From positions 248,001-312,000 of the forward strand of contig CBDCTC010000005.1 in the NCBI GenBank assembly GCA_965222125.1: a stretch of DNA of 64,000 nt. Reading direction: 5' to 3'. The position numbers were made by a program, and so were the translations under genes. Below are positions 8,462 through 16,364 of this stretch, in pieces. How positions within the stretch are numbered: position 1 is the stretch's first letter; each line of letters opens with the position of its first letter. A model generated the notes under the pieces. The model saw nothing but the letters and a program-made list of their open reading frames with translations, was not told the origin of the DNA and searched no databases. The DNA comes from CAZENU01 sp965222125 (GTDB taxonomy: Bacteria; Chloroflexota; Dehalococcoidia; Lucifugimonadales; CAZENU01).

Positions 8462-9262
8462 TCAGTACGGCATCCGGGCGGCTACCGCTATGGCCGCGAG
8501 CAGCACGAAGCCGAAGGCCCCGGCGGCGACGGAGAGCCGACCGGCCCCGGGGGCGTCGCCGATTCGCCGCATGGTGCCGTCGTAGCCCCTGGCCAACATC
8601 GCCTGGTAGATGCGTTCGCTGCGGTCCAGGCTGCGTAAGAACAGCGACCCGGCCATATTGCCCGTCACGCGGGCGCGCCACGCGACCGAGCCGCCCGACC
8701 GCGCGCCCGCGGACGCGCTGCGGGACTGACGGGCACGGAGCATCCGCTGGGCCTCGTCGGTGAGGACGAACAGATAGCGATAGGTCATCGACACGATCAT
8801 GATGATGATCGACGGCACCCTGAAGGCTCGGAGCGCCCGCAGCAGCTCGATCTGGGGCGTCGTGGCGGTCAGCAGGACGGCGGCCGTCACGGACGTCCAC
8901 GACTTGAGCAGCACGGTGGCGAAGAACGTGAGGCCGAGCGCGGTCGCCTCCAGCACAGTCAGGCCGACGTCTATCTCGAACAGGACGTCGCCAGGGCGGT
9001 TGAAGATCGTGGGCAGGGCGACCATGGCGAACGGCAGCGCGATCGTCGATCGGAACGCCACGCGCGGGACGCTGAGTCGCGACAGCAGCACGGCGCCCCA
9101 GACGATGCCGATCATCGGAGCGAAGGCGAGCCACGCGCCCGGGGGCAGCGTCGCCGTGGCCAGGATAAAGGCCAGAGTCAGAGCCAGCTTGAGCCGCGGG
9201 TCGGCCCGGTGGACGATGCTCTCGCCGGGCAGGTAGCGGTCCAGAAGCGTGCCGGCGCTCAC
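8462..9262 (-). CDS. cbiQ: Energy-coupling-factor transmembrane protein CbiQ
   Basis: A 266-aa integral membrane coupling protein of the Co/Ni ECF importer. It has the family opening DRYLPGESIVHRADPRLKL, six or so hydrophobic helices, and coupling motifs with Ala-Arg-Gly: MLRARQSR near residue 190 and YQAMLARGYDG near 230 that touch the ATPase. Its start overlaps the stop of the PDGLE gene by 4 nt (GTGA), implying translational coupling. The stop is 4 nt before cbiO. Confidence 0.9.
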   Translation of the reverse strand: MSAGTLLDRYLPGESIVHRADPRLKLALTLAFILATATLPPGAWLAFAPMIGIVWGAVLLSRLSVPRVAFRSTIALPFAMVALPTIFNRPGDVLFEIDVGLTVLEATALGLTFFATVLLKSWTSVTAAVLLTATTPQIELLRALRAFRVPSIIIMIVSMTYRYLFVLTDEAQRMLRARQSRSASAGARSGGSVAWRARVTGNMAGSLFLRSLDRSERIYQAMLARGYDGTMRRIGDAPGAGRLSVAAGAFGFVLLAAIAVAARMPY

Positions 9263-9570
9263 GCCCTGCTACCGCTGGACGGGGAGTCGTGCGGCCTGCG
9301 GCGGCTCACCAGATAGGCCAGCCCGCCGACGACCAGGAACAGCGCCGTGACGCCGATCCATCCAGCGAGCACCGTCGCCAGCCGCTCGTCCTCCACGCCG
9401 GGCAGAAGGTAGTCTGGGATGGTCTCGTATATGGGGCCGCTCGCGGCCTCGTCGAACCCCTTGTCTTGCGCCACCCGCTCGAGGCCGTCGGGCGCTCCGG
9501 ACGCGAAGGGCGAGAGAGCGGCCGCGGCCAGGGCGATGAGGTATCCGACGATCCACCAGCGCAGCTTCAT
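9259..9570 (-). CDS. PDGLE-domain small membrane protein (CbiN/NikN-like)
   Basis: A 103-aa protein with an N-terminal membrane helix (WWIVGYLIALAAAALSPFA), then the diagnostic SGAPDGLERVA motif (residues 24-34), a short outer loop, and a second helix (GWIGVTALFLVVGGLAYLVS). PDGLE proteins replace or accompany CbiN in Co/Ni ECF importers and are thought to help load metal onto CbiM. The start MKLRWWIV was chosen because it begins just before the first helix, 11 nt after the cbiM stop. It overlaps cbiQ by 4 nt. Confidence 0.85.
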   Translation of the reverse strand: MKLRWWIVGYLIALAAAALSPFASGAPDGLERVAQDKGFDEAASGPIYETIPDYLLPGVEDERLATVLAGWIGVTALFLVVGGLAYLVSRRRPHDSPSSGSRA

Positions 9571-9581
9571 CGGGGCGGTCC

Positions 9582-10280
9582 CTAGGCGGCTTCGGCCCGG
9601 AGCTGGAGCAGGTCCTTCCGCGCCGTGCGAATCAACGAAAGGGCGCCGACGGTTATCAGGCCCTCGCCGATGCCGATCAGCGCGTGGGCCGCGACCATTG
9701 CCGTAAGCGCGACGGAGAGCTCGGTCGTGCCCGATACGGCGAGCTGCAGGACGACTCCGACGGCGCCGACCTCGACGGATATCCACGCGGCCGCGAACGC
9801 GGCGGTGGCCATGACCGCGAACGAGTCGCCAAATCGCCGTCCGATCCAGTAGAAGGCGTACCCCGTCAGGCAGCTCAGGACGGCTATGTTGACGATGTTC
9901 AGGCCGAGGGCGAGCAGGCCGCCGTCCTGGAACAACAGGGCCTGCAGGCCGACCACCGACGTCATCACCAGCACCGCGGCCCACGGCCCGAGGATGATCG
10001 CGGCGAGAGCGCCGCCGACCAGGTGCCCGGAGGTCCCGCCGACGACCGGAAAGTTGAGCATCTGCGCGGCGAAGATGAACGCAGCCATGACACCCATCAT
10101 CGGCACCATGCGCTCGTTCAGCTTGCGGTTGACCCTGTAGACGGCGAACCCGACTACCAGTGCGGCAACGGCGTATCCGCCGAGGGCGACCGGCACGGAG
10201 AAAAAACCGTCCGGCGCGTGCAGGGGCGGAGGCGAATCGGGCAGGGCGAGTATCTGAACGACGGTGCTAAGCGGCGCCAT
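9582..10280 (-). CDS. cbiM: Cobalt/nickel-binding ECF substrate component CbiM
   Basis: A 232-aa membrane protein that binds Co(II) or Ni(II) outside and delivers it through the CbiQ/CbiO module. It has the HAPDGF motif (normally near residue 2), GTSGHLVGGALAAIILGP with the second metal His, and FQDGGLLALGLNIVNIAVL. Here the first His is at residue 21 because of a 20-residue N-terminal extension, so the metal-chelating N terminus seen in CbiM/NikM may form only after processing, or the true start is later. The start overlaps the end of the Fur-family gene by 14 nt. Ni versus Co cannot be decided. Confidence 0.88.
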   Translation of the reverse strand: MAPLSTVVQILALPDSPPPLHAPDGFFSVPVALGGYAVAALVVGFAVYRVNRKLNERMVPMMGVMAAFIFAAQMLNFPVVGGTSGHLVGGALAAIILGPWAAVLVMTSVVGLQALLFQDGGLLALGLNIVNIAVLSCLTGYAFYWIGRRFGDSFAVMATAAFAAAWISVEVGAVGVVLQLAVSGTTELSVALTAMVAAHALIGIGEGLITVGALSLIRTARKDLLQLRAEAA

Positions 10281-10722
10281 TGCTCTGACTCCCGTCCTGG
10301 CCCTGCTGGCAGTCGGGGCACAGGCCGAATATGGCGAAGTGGTCTATGTCGGCCTTGAAGCCGTAGTCTTCGAGAATGTCGGTGCCCAGGCTGGCCAGAT
10401 AGCTGTGGTCGAGCCGTGTCAGGCTTGAGCAGGTCCGGCAGATCAGGTGGTGGTGCCGGTTCTGGTGCAGCCACTCGTAGACCGACTCGCCGCCGCTGAT
10501 GTTGGTCTCGGCTATCAGGCGCAGGTTCTTGAGCACCCCCAGCGTCCGGTAGACGGTAGACGCGTCGATGTAGGAGTACGACTCCCTCACGCGCTCGAGC
10601 ACCTCGGACGCCGTCACGTGCCCGTCCGCGCCGCGGAGCGTGGAGAGAATGAGCACCCGCTGAGGCGTCAAACGGTGTCCGGACTCGCGGAGCGTCTGTA
10701 TGGAGTGGTCCTGGCAGCTCAT
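10267..10722 (-). CDS. Fur-family metal-responsive repressor (Fur/Zur/Nur type)
   Basis: A 151-aa DNA-binding regulator. The winged helix includes GHRLTPQRVLILSTLR and SYIDASTVYRTLGVLK (recognition helix); the dimer domain has HQNRHHHLICRTCSSL and a C-terminal CPDCQQG, giving the two CxxC pairs of the structural zinc site. It heads the Co/Ni importer operon and overlaps cbiM by 14 nt, so a nickel-responsive (Nur-like) or cobalt-responsive role is the likeliest reading, but the metal is an inference. The palindrome right before its start is its probable operator. Confidence 0.88.
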   Translation of the reverse strand: MSCQDHSIQTLRESGHRLTPQRVLILSTLRGADGHVTASEVLERVRESYSYIDASTVYRTLGVLKNLRLIAETNISGGESVYEWLHQNRHHHLICRTCSSLTRLDHSYLASLGTDILEDYGFKADIDHFAIFGLCPDCQQGQDGSQSNGAA

Positions 10723-10730
10723 CTTGTTAC

Positions 10731-10744
10731 TGCAACTGGTTGCA
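10731..10744 (-). promoter_or_regulatory. Palindromic operator before the Fur-family gene
   Basis: TGCAAC-TG-GTTGCA is a perfect 6+6 inverted repeat centred 15 nt upstream of the regulator's ATG, with a further GCAAC next to it. It resembles the TTGCAA half-sites described for Streptomyces Nur. Autorepression of the whole metal-uptake operon is likely. The site lies where a ribosome site would be, and no clear Shine-Dalgarno is visible. Confidence 0.6.
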
Positions 10745-10801
10745 ACAGCAACCGTAGCGCATGAGCAATTCGATGTCAACAGACAATCGACGGCGTGTAG
10801 A

Positions 10802-10847
10802 TGTTCAATGATTATGTCAGGGTGTAACTGTTCAATGAAAATGTCAG
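10802..10847. repeat. Two 19-bp direct repeats at an insertion-sequence end
   Basis: TGTTCAATGATTATGTCAG (10802-10820) and TGTTCAATGAAAATGTCAG (10829-10847) precede the transposase fragment. Repeats of this TGTTCA...ATGTC kind occur at the ends of the IS group that encodes this transposase. The inner copy is preceded by TAAC, giving TAACTGTTCA, the same as the terminal repeat of the two MITE-like elements at 24063 and 35346. Confidence 0.6.
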
Positions 10848-10850
10848 TCC

Positions 10851-11026
10851 ATGAGAGGATTGACATTGACGACCAAAGAGCAGACGAGGATCCAGGTGTT
10901 GAACGGAGTGATCGAGGGCAAGGTGACGGTGGCGGAGGCGTCTGGGCTGATGGGAGTGAGCGAGCGCCATGCGTGGCGACTACTGGCAGCATACAGAGGG
11001 GAAGGACCTGCTGCGGTGGCTCACGC
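10851..11026 (+). pseudogene. Transposase N-terminal fragment (ISNCY-like helix-turn-helix)
   Basis: About 58 codons of a transposase DNA-binding domain: TTKEQTRIQVLNGVIEGK, then VAEASGLMGVSERHAWRLLAAYRGEGPAAVAH. In full-length relatives this is followed by a catalytic integrase core; here homology stops near 11026, where unrelated sequence (a fragment of a leftward gene) is joined. The rest of the element is absent. The fragment is therefore dead, although its end sequence remains. Confidence 0.7.
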
Positions 11027-11032
11027 AGGTCG

Positions 11033-11442
11033 CCAGCCTGCCCCGGCTGGGCCGCCACGCTCCACGTCAACGCGCCGCCACCCAGGGTGGCGGCGTCGAA
11101 CGACAGGGTGCTGGTCACGGAGCCGTCGAGGGCGATGAAGTCGATGGCGTGTCCCGCCAGGGACGCGGTGGGGTTCAGCTCCATCGTGCCGACGCCGTTC
11201 TCCCACTTCAGGCTCGTGATCGTTGCGCTCGCGCCGCCCACCGTGAAGGCAGCCGGCTTCAGAACGCCGTTCGTGCCGTCGGCCCCGACCGCGGCGCCGA
11301 TGACCACCGGATCGAAGAACGCCTCGTGCACCGTGTCCGCGGGAGCCGCTACCGTCACCGTCCGCTTCGAGTAAGTATCCGGAACGAAGTTGCATGGGAA
11401 ATAGGCATAGTGCTGCTTGTTGTAGTTGACGCGATACTCGCC
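11033..11442 (-). pseudogene. Fragment of a surface/repeat protein gene
   Basis: Reading leftward from GEYRVNYNKQHYAYF to TWSVAAQPGQ there are about 136 codons of plausible protein without a start, joined directly to the transposase fragment at its 3' end. The composition (Thr/Ala/Gly-rich, short beta-like strands, VGADGTNGVLKPAAFTVGG) suggests an extracellular beta-rich protein. No family is recognised. No start codon or ribosome site fits, so I read it as a remnant left by the insertion or deletion that truncated both neighbours. Confidence 0.5.
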
Positions 11443-11703
11443 TGCGGGCGACGGACGCGCCAGCGGAAAGCCAGAACCGGTGGTACGGCGCCGTCGGCGA
11501 CCGAGCTACCCACCGCACAACCGAAGGTCCCCGCAAACTCGCGCCACCCTGGTCCGCGAGAGTTCCCTGCTGTGTATTCTCTCACCATCCCGCGCATCGC
11601 AGTCCCCGCAGACGGCCATAGGGACCCTGTGCGGCAACTGAAGACCGTCCGCCGCCCTCCCATCTACCCCAATGGAGCCCAGGCCATCTCGCCCGCAGCT
11701 CCC

Positions 11704-12810
11704 TCACCCCCTTCCGCTGTCCTCACGCCGTCCATCGGTGGATTCGGTTTTAGGGTTGTATTTTCTGTGAACGTCGGTCCCGGCGGCGGAACCGGACACC
11801 GACGTTGCTTCGAATTGGGCAGGCGTCCACGGCGAACCGGCGCGGTACGTTCTCTCACGGTAGATCTTGTACCAGATGCACTCACGGAACCCCTCGATGC
11901 CCGCTCCCGACGCCAGCGTCGTCTCGAGCTCCGCTATCTGGGAGCGGAGGTCCAAGAGCGAGACCACCGGCGGAGGAGACTGCGAGCCGTCGGTAATGTA
12001 CACCTGCGCCTGCCTGGCCGCGTTTGACGACTCCGACGACCGGGTCGCCGGGGACCCGGCGTCCCTGGTCGGCAACCACGCACGGCTCAGGGTGTTGATC
12101 GAGTAGTCCCACGGGGTCTGAACGACATAGTTGGACAGGGTGAACTCCAATGCCGGCACGGGTGAGCGTTGCGCCGTGTCGCCCTGCTCCGTGCTGCGCT
12201 GCGAGCCGGACGCTCCCCCGGGCTGATACGGCTCGGCTGTCCACAGGAAGAGAACGCCCTCCCGGTCGTCCCAGGTCGTCTTGCGCTCCAGCAGCTGCTC
12301 CTGCGCCCAGCTCAGCGCATCCGTCTCCGCCACGAAGGTGTCCTCGTCGCGTACCACGACGACGACCTCGGAGGGACCGCTGCCCTTGAGGTACTCGTGA
12401 ACCGTGAAACGGAGCTCGTGCACCGCTCGGTACGTGGGCGCGACCCCCGGGTCGCTGGGAACAGTCTCGGTGCCGGCGCGTGCGGACAGCAGCGACGCGC
12501 GCACGATCGCGTCGGAGAAGAAAACCTGCTCCTCCAGCGATGGCGAGACGCTGTAGGCTGGGTCGGTCGAGGAGTGAATCTCAGGAGTGGGTGTTGGGAC
12601 CAGCAGGGTTGGCGGCACAGTCGGCAGAGACGCCGCCCGAGGCGCTGGAGTCGGGTCCGGCAGGGCCGTGGCTGAAGGACGCGGGGCCAGAGGCGGAGTC
12701 TAGGTATCGCCCTGCCCGCATGCCACTGCGACGACAGCCAGCAGGCACAGGACGATCAGTGTGCCCGTCGCCGAGGTGTGGATAGCAGCCGGATATGGAC
12801 GAAGGCTCAT
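11704..12810 (-). pseudogene. Lipoprotein gene with amber codon after the signal peptide
   Basis: From 12810, MSLRPYPAAIH leads into the hydrophobic stretch TGTLIVLCLLAVVAVAC with a lipobox (VAVAC), then GQGDT and TAG at 12700-12702. In the same frame the sequence continues as a Pro/Thr-rich linker (TPPLAPRPSATALPDPTPAP) and an intact 300-residue domain to 11704. The downstream half alone has only an internal GTG (12618) as a start and would be cytoplasmic, so a CAG-to-TAG change probably killed the gene, unless the codon is read through or is an assembly error. The domain (LRFTVHEYLKGSGPSEVVVVV; DREGVLFLW) resembles uncharacterised secreted proteins; function unknown. Confidence 0.65.
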
Positions 12811-13086
12811 CGCTGCCCCCCGCACTTGGAGTATGGTGCGCCGTCCGGCACTTGTCAAAGCCCCGCAACGTTCGCGTTTGGTGAGGCACCGGGCGCGCCC
12901 CTCGATACGCACCGCTGAAGCAGCGGCGCTACTCGGGTTGAATGGGCCGTTTGGGATGGAGCATCGAGACCGAATCGATCGGAGTGCTCCGACGATTGGT
13001 CGTGGTATGTCGAAGGCGCCATGGGGTGAACGGTTGTGGAGACCTCAACTCTCAACGGATACTTCTTCCGCGGAACTCCCGGATTC
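12811..13086. other. Gene-free stretch with palindromic repeat copy 2
   Basis: No credible gene. It holds copy 2 of the dispersed palindrome, in reverse orientation, at 12892-12937 (GGCGCGCCCCTCGATACGCACC...GGCGCTACTCGGG). The remainder has short overlapping frames only. Confidence 0.6.
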
Positions 13087-13300
13087 CCCCACCGGATGAC
13101 CGGCTGCTTGCGGTGTGTTGGCGGGGCACCTTTGCCGGGGATGGATTGCCGCTTTCGCGGCAACGACGGGGGTGGGGGACTTCGATAGCCGTAGGTTCCC
13201 CACCGGATGACCGGCTGCTTGCGGTGTGTTGGCGGGGCACCTTTGCCGGGGATGGCTTGCCGCTTTCGCGGCAACGACGGAGGTGGGGACTTCGATAGCT
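13087..13300. repeat. Two tandem 111-bp repeats carrying a hairpin
   Basis: The unit starts CCCCACCGGATGACCGGC and ends GACTTCGATAGC; copies lie at 13087-13190 and 13198-13300 with a 111-bp period and only a few differences. Each contains the perfect hairpin TTGCCGC-TTTC-GCGGCAA. The second copy abuts the left end of the IS1380-type element exactly, so either the element inserted into a repeat array or the array grew beside it. Copies are outside the element's terminal inverted repeats. Confidence 0.8.
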
Positions 13301-15190
13301 CCCAAATCCACCGGCAGATTGATGTGTGCGGTTGTTGGTGGCACTTTGACGGATGTCGGGGCGGTTAGGGGACCGTCTGGGCGTTCGGAGATGCGTGTCG
13401 AGGTGGTCTGGGAAGGCCGTTTGGGGATGTTGAGGGCGTCTGCGGCCCTTGTGCGGTAGAAGGATGGCGAGGCGCATCCACCGGACGGGATCCGGCCGCT
13501 TCGGGTCGAGATGATTTGGTTGTGGGAAGGTCGAACTACGGTGGGGCTGGTAGTGCCAGCATCTTGGCGCGAGCTTTGAGTAGCAGGTTGTATGAAGGGT
13601 GTCCTCTGGGCAGGCGGATGAATCATCCTCCTGGCATGATGCACGACTCGTCCGGCAGGGCCGATCAGGCCGAATCGCACGGCCTTGAGCCGTCTTCTTA
13701 GCCACTCGGCGCCCAACGCCAAGCGCTTCAGCGCCGAGTTGAGAGCCTGCCCCGTAGCCCCATACGGGGTTGAACGCCAGTACCGCTATCGCCCACCACG
13801 CGGCATTGGCCCCGAACAGACCCGACGGCAGCCGACCGCCAGCGAGGTCTTCCTTGAGCACCCCGTGCACCTCCTCACCCTTCCCACACCTCTGCCTGTA
13901 CCACCCGATCAGCTTGTCCCCTGGGAGAGCACGGTTGGTCACCAATGCTGTGACCTTGTACCACCCTCGCCTCGACATCTCCATGACGGGGAGCGACAAC
14001 TGCAGGTGAGCCTCCATCCCTGGCATAGGCGGCTTGCGCAGCAACTTTCTGATCGCTATGAAACGGTACTCAGGACTACTCTTTTTGTGACCTATCCAGT
14101 TGGGTACGAAGTTCACCTCCGCCCACTGTTGTCCCGTTTCCAACTCATGGGCCACCACACTCTGTTTGAGCTCATGCCAATCGCCCTCCGGCACAGAGTC
14201 GATCGCCCGCTTCAACTCCGGCGTAACATCGGCGCCGACGGCGAACTCGATCACCCCGAAGCGTTCGTCTCTGCCCTCGGCGCAGTACCGCAGCAACTCC
14301 CGCTGGTAACCCGCCGTGTCCGACCTCAGCAGCACCTCTTCGACTCCTCTGGGCAGATACTCCAATGACTCCCGCAGCACCCGAAGCTGCTGGTGGCCCG
14401 CAGGTACGTTGCCGTCTCGAAACTCCGAGTGCACAATCTGGTCGGCTTCGGCCCAGTACGTCGTCAGAGGCTGATACGCCCTGTACTTGTCGTAGCAATA
14501 GCTCGCCTGCCTCTTGTGGGTCTCGATCAGCGTCGCGTCCATATCCAACGTTGCTTGCTTATGCCCAGCATGGCTCTGAACGAAGCCTATCGTCTCCGCA
14601 TTCACCCTCCTCAGACCAACCAGAGCATCGGTCGCAGCGGGTATGAACGCCTTGTGGGGCTCACGCTTGGCCTCCTCCTGTTCGTCATGGAAGCTAGACA
14701 GGTAGCGGAACACTGACGAAGGCGGCGGGACATTCCGACGACGCTCGGTGCGCCACCTCCTCCGAAGCGCCCTTCGCTCTCTACCGGGCATCCCGTGACG
14801 CTCGGCCATACTCAACATCCTACCCAACCCAGCATCCTTCTCCAGTATCCGAAGGTCGCCCACCGACTCCCCGCCCACCAGGTTCAGCACTATCAACGAG
14901 GTCACCACCTGGCTGTCCGTCCAGCCCTGCGCCTCACTCCTCACGCCCACGTGACGGTCCACCGACTCTCTCAGGCCAACTGCCTCGAACAGGTCCAGGT
15001 AGACTCCCAGACCCGCCATGGCCGTCATACCTGTCGAACTTCTCTCCTCGACGTACTGGAACGGCAGAACTCCTTGCCGCATAATGGGTGCACCTCGTTG
15101 ATGATGGCTTTGTCCTTTCAACAACCATCTTAGCCCCCTTCGCGGCGGGCTCCAACGAGGTCTCCCACTCATTTGGCCGGTGGATTTGGG
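13301..15190 (-). mobile_element. IS1380-type insertion sequence, complete ends, dead transposase
   Basis: The 15-bp perfect terminal inverted repeats are CCCAAATCCACCGGC at 13301-13315 and GCCGGTGGATTTGGG at 15176-15190, enclosing 1890 bp with one leftward transposase gene. Size and gene fit the IS1380 family. No convincing target-site duplication: flanks are ...GATAGCT and CTACTGG..., sharing only CT. The right end abuts the remains of an LRR protein gene. The transposase has two frame changes, so the copy cannot move by itself. Confidence 0.85.
13536..15082 (-). pseudogene. IS1380-family DDE transposase with two frame changes
   Basis: The N terminus MRQGVLPFQYVEE and the long DDE region (TLDMDATLIETHKRQASYCY; VLLRSDTAGYQRELLRYC; WYRQRCGKGEEVHGVLKEDL) are typical of IS1380/ISBst12-type transposases of about 450 aa. 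After VLAFN (near 13765) the family sequence NSALKRLALGAEWLRRRLKA continues in another frame, past about 28 inserted nt that form the palindrome CCCCGTA-GCCCCA-TACGGGG. Near 13634 an extra T shifts again before RLPRGHPSYNLLLKARAK. Removing both changes restores a full-length protein ending at 13536. CACC/ACCTC lies upstream without a strong ribosome site. Confidence 0.85.
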
Positions 15191-15856
15191 CTACTGGACT
15201 GGACCCATCATACCCCCAAACACTCGCCAACCGTGTTTCTCGGACAGGCTGCTAGACGCCTGGTACGGTGTCACGACTGACCACAGCGGGCGGGTCACCG
15301 GACTGCACCTCGGTGGCAACAAGCTGATCGGGCAGATACCGCCAGAACTGGGCAACCTATCCAATCTGACACACCTGTTCCTCAGTAACAACCATCTGAT
15401 CGGGCAGATACCGCCCGGACTGGGCAGCCTATCCAATCTGACACGTCTGTTCCTCAGCGAGAATGAGTTGATCGGGTATATACCGCCTCAACTGGGCGGC
15501 TTATCCAATCTGCAAAACCTGTCCCTCAAGCACAACGAGTTGAGCGGGCCGATACCCTCTGAGCTTGGCGACCTCCTGAGCTTGGCGACCTCGAGAATCT
15601 GGAGGTGCTAAGCCTCGACGTCAACCGGTTGATCAGCGAGAATTCGTTTCAGAGGTTCCCCGGTAATCCGTGGGGCATTCCGTGGGACAGCGATTGGCTC
15701 GCCGTTGCGCGCGCCGTAGGCCGACTGGTCGCCATGCCGGTCCTTGTGCTCGGCCTGTTCGTCTTTGTAGACCCTCCCGGTGCTCGTCGTGCCTGGGATC
15801 GGCGCGGCGAGCGGTTCGGCCGTCAACGCAGTCCGCGCGGCTTGCCACCCGCATAA
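15191..15856 (+). pseudogene. Leucine-rich-repeat protein gene, cut by the IS and frameshifted
   Basis: LLDAWYGVTTDHSGRVTGLHL, then 24-residue repeats of the plant-type kind (NKLIGQIPPELGNLSNL, NHLIGQIPPGLGSLSNL, NELIGYIPPQLGGLSNL) show an LRR domain of the extracellular class common in some Chloroflexota. The usual N-terminal cap and signal peptide are missing: the frame starts at the IS edge. At 15559-15592 CTGAGCTTGGCGACCTC is tandemly duplicated (17 bp), throwing the frame; the following repeat (ENLEVLSLDVNRL) and a hydrophobic C-terminal helix continue in the new frame to 15856. The gene is therefore broken twice. Confidence 0.75.
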
Positions 15857-16090
15857 GGCACAGCAGAGCGGCAGACGGCAAGTAAGGGAAACCCTGCTAG
15901 CGGCGATAGGCAAGCTGCGGCCACGAGAAAAGAGATTGGGACCCCGCACGGGCGCCCGTGGACCCACGGCAGGGGATGCCGAGCAACTGTCATTTGGACC
16001 TCGCTCGCCCGCTGCAGGTATGGATGTCCGGCGCGCGATTCCCATCGCAGGTTCCCGCGGCTTCCGATTCGAGTATAATGCGGCCCCAAC

Positions 16091-16124
16091 GTAGACCGAG
16101 TGGAGACGTAGACCGAGTGGAGAC
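16091..16124. repeat. 17-bp tandem duplication upstream of a small gene
   Basis: GTAGACCGAGTGGAGAC occurs twice head to tail (16091-16107, 16108-16124). The second copy supplies the GGAG ribosome site of the next gene. The 230 bases before it, after the LRR remnant, show no gene. Confidence 0.8.
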
Positions 16125-16128
16125 TTGG

Positions 16129-16317
16129 ATGGATTTTCTGCCTTGGCCGCTCCTTGCGCTACCGACGGTCATCTACTTCGCACCCACCATCATCGCCGTG
16201 CTCAACCGCAAGCGGAACTGGCTCGCCATCTTCCTGGTCAACCTGTTTTTCGGCTGGACGGTCATCGGCTGGATCCTGGCGCTGATCTGGTCCGTAATGC
16301 ACGAGGAGCGCCGGTAG
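16129..16317 (+). CDS. Small two-helix membrane protein, superinfection-immunity family
   Basis: 62 aa with two membrane helices: LLALPTVIYFAPTIIAVL and WLAIFLVNLFFGWTVIGWILALIWSVM, separated by NRKRN. The spacing and the FFGWTVIGWILALIWA-type second helix match the T4 immunity protein-like family (PF14373), which in phage T4 blocks entry of incoming phage DNA; most chromosomal members are untested. GGAG in the duplicated 17-mer precedes the ATG by 8 nt; a GTG four codons earlier is an alternative start. It stands 47 nt before the next gene. Confidence 0.75.
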   Translation: MDFLPWPLLALPTVIYFAPTIIAVLNRKRNWLAIFLVNLFFGWTVIGWILALIWSVMHEERR

Positions 16318-16364
16318 AGTCCTGGCTGTAACCGGTCCCGAATCCTCACTGGAGGCATAAGACT

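Noticed and set aside
10849..11030. An intact transposase gene starting at 10851
   Set aside because: Homology to a transposase stops after about 58 codons, where unrelated sequence joins; there is no catalytic domain.
13087..13300. A CRISPR array in the tandem repeats
   Set aside because: Only two long (about 104-bp) units with a 7-bp gap; no short repeats with unique spacers and no cas genes.
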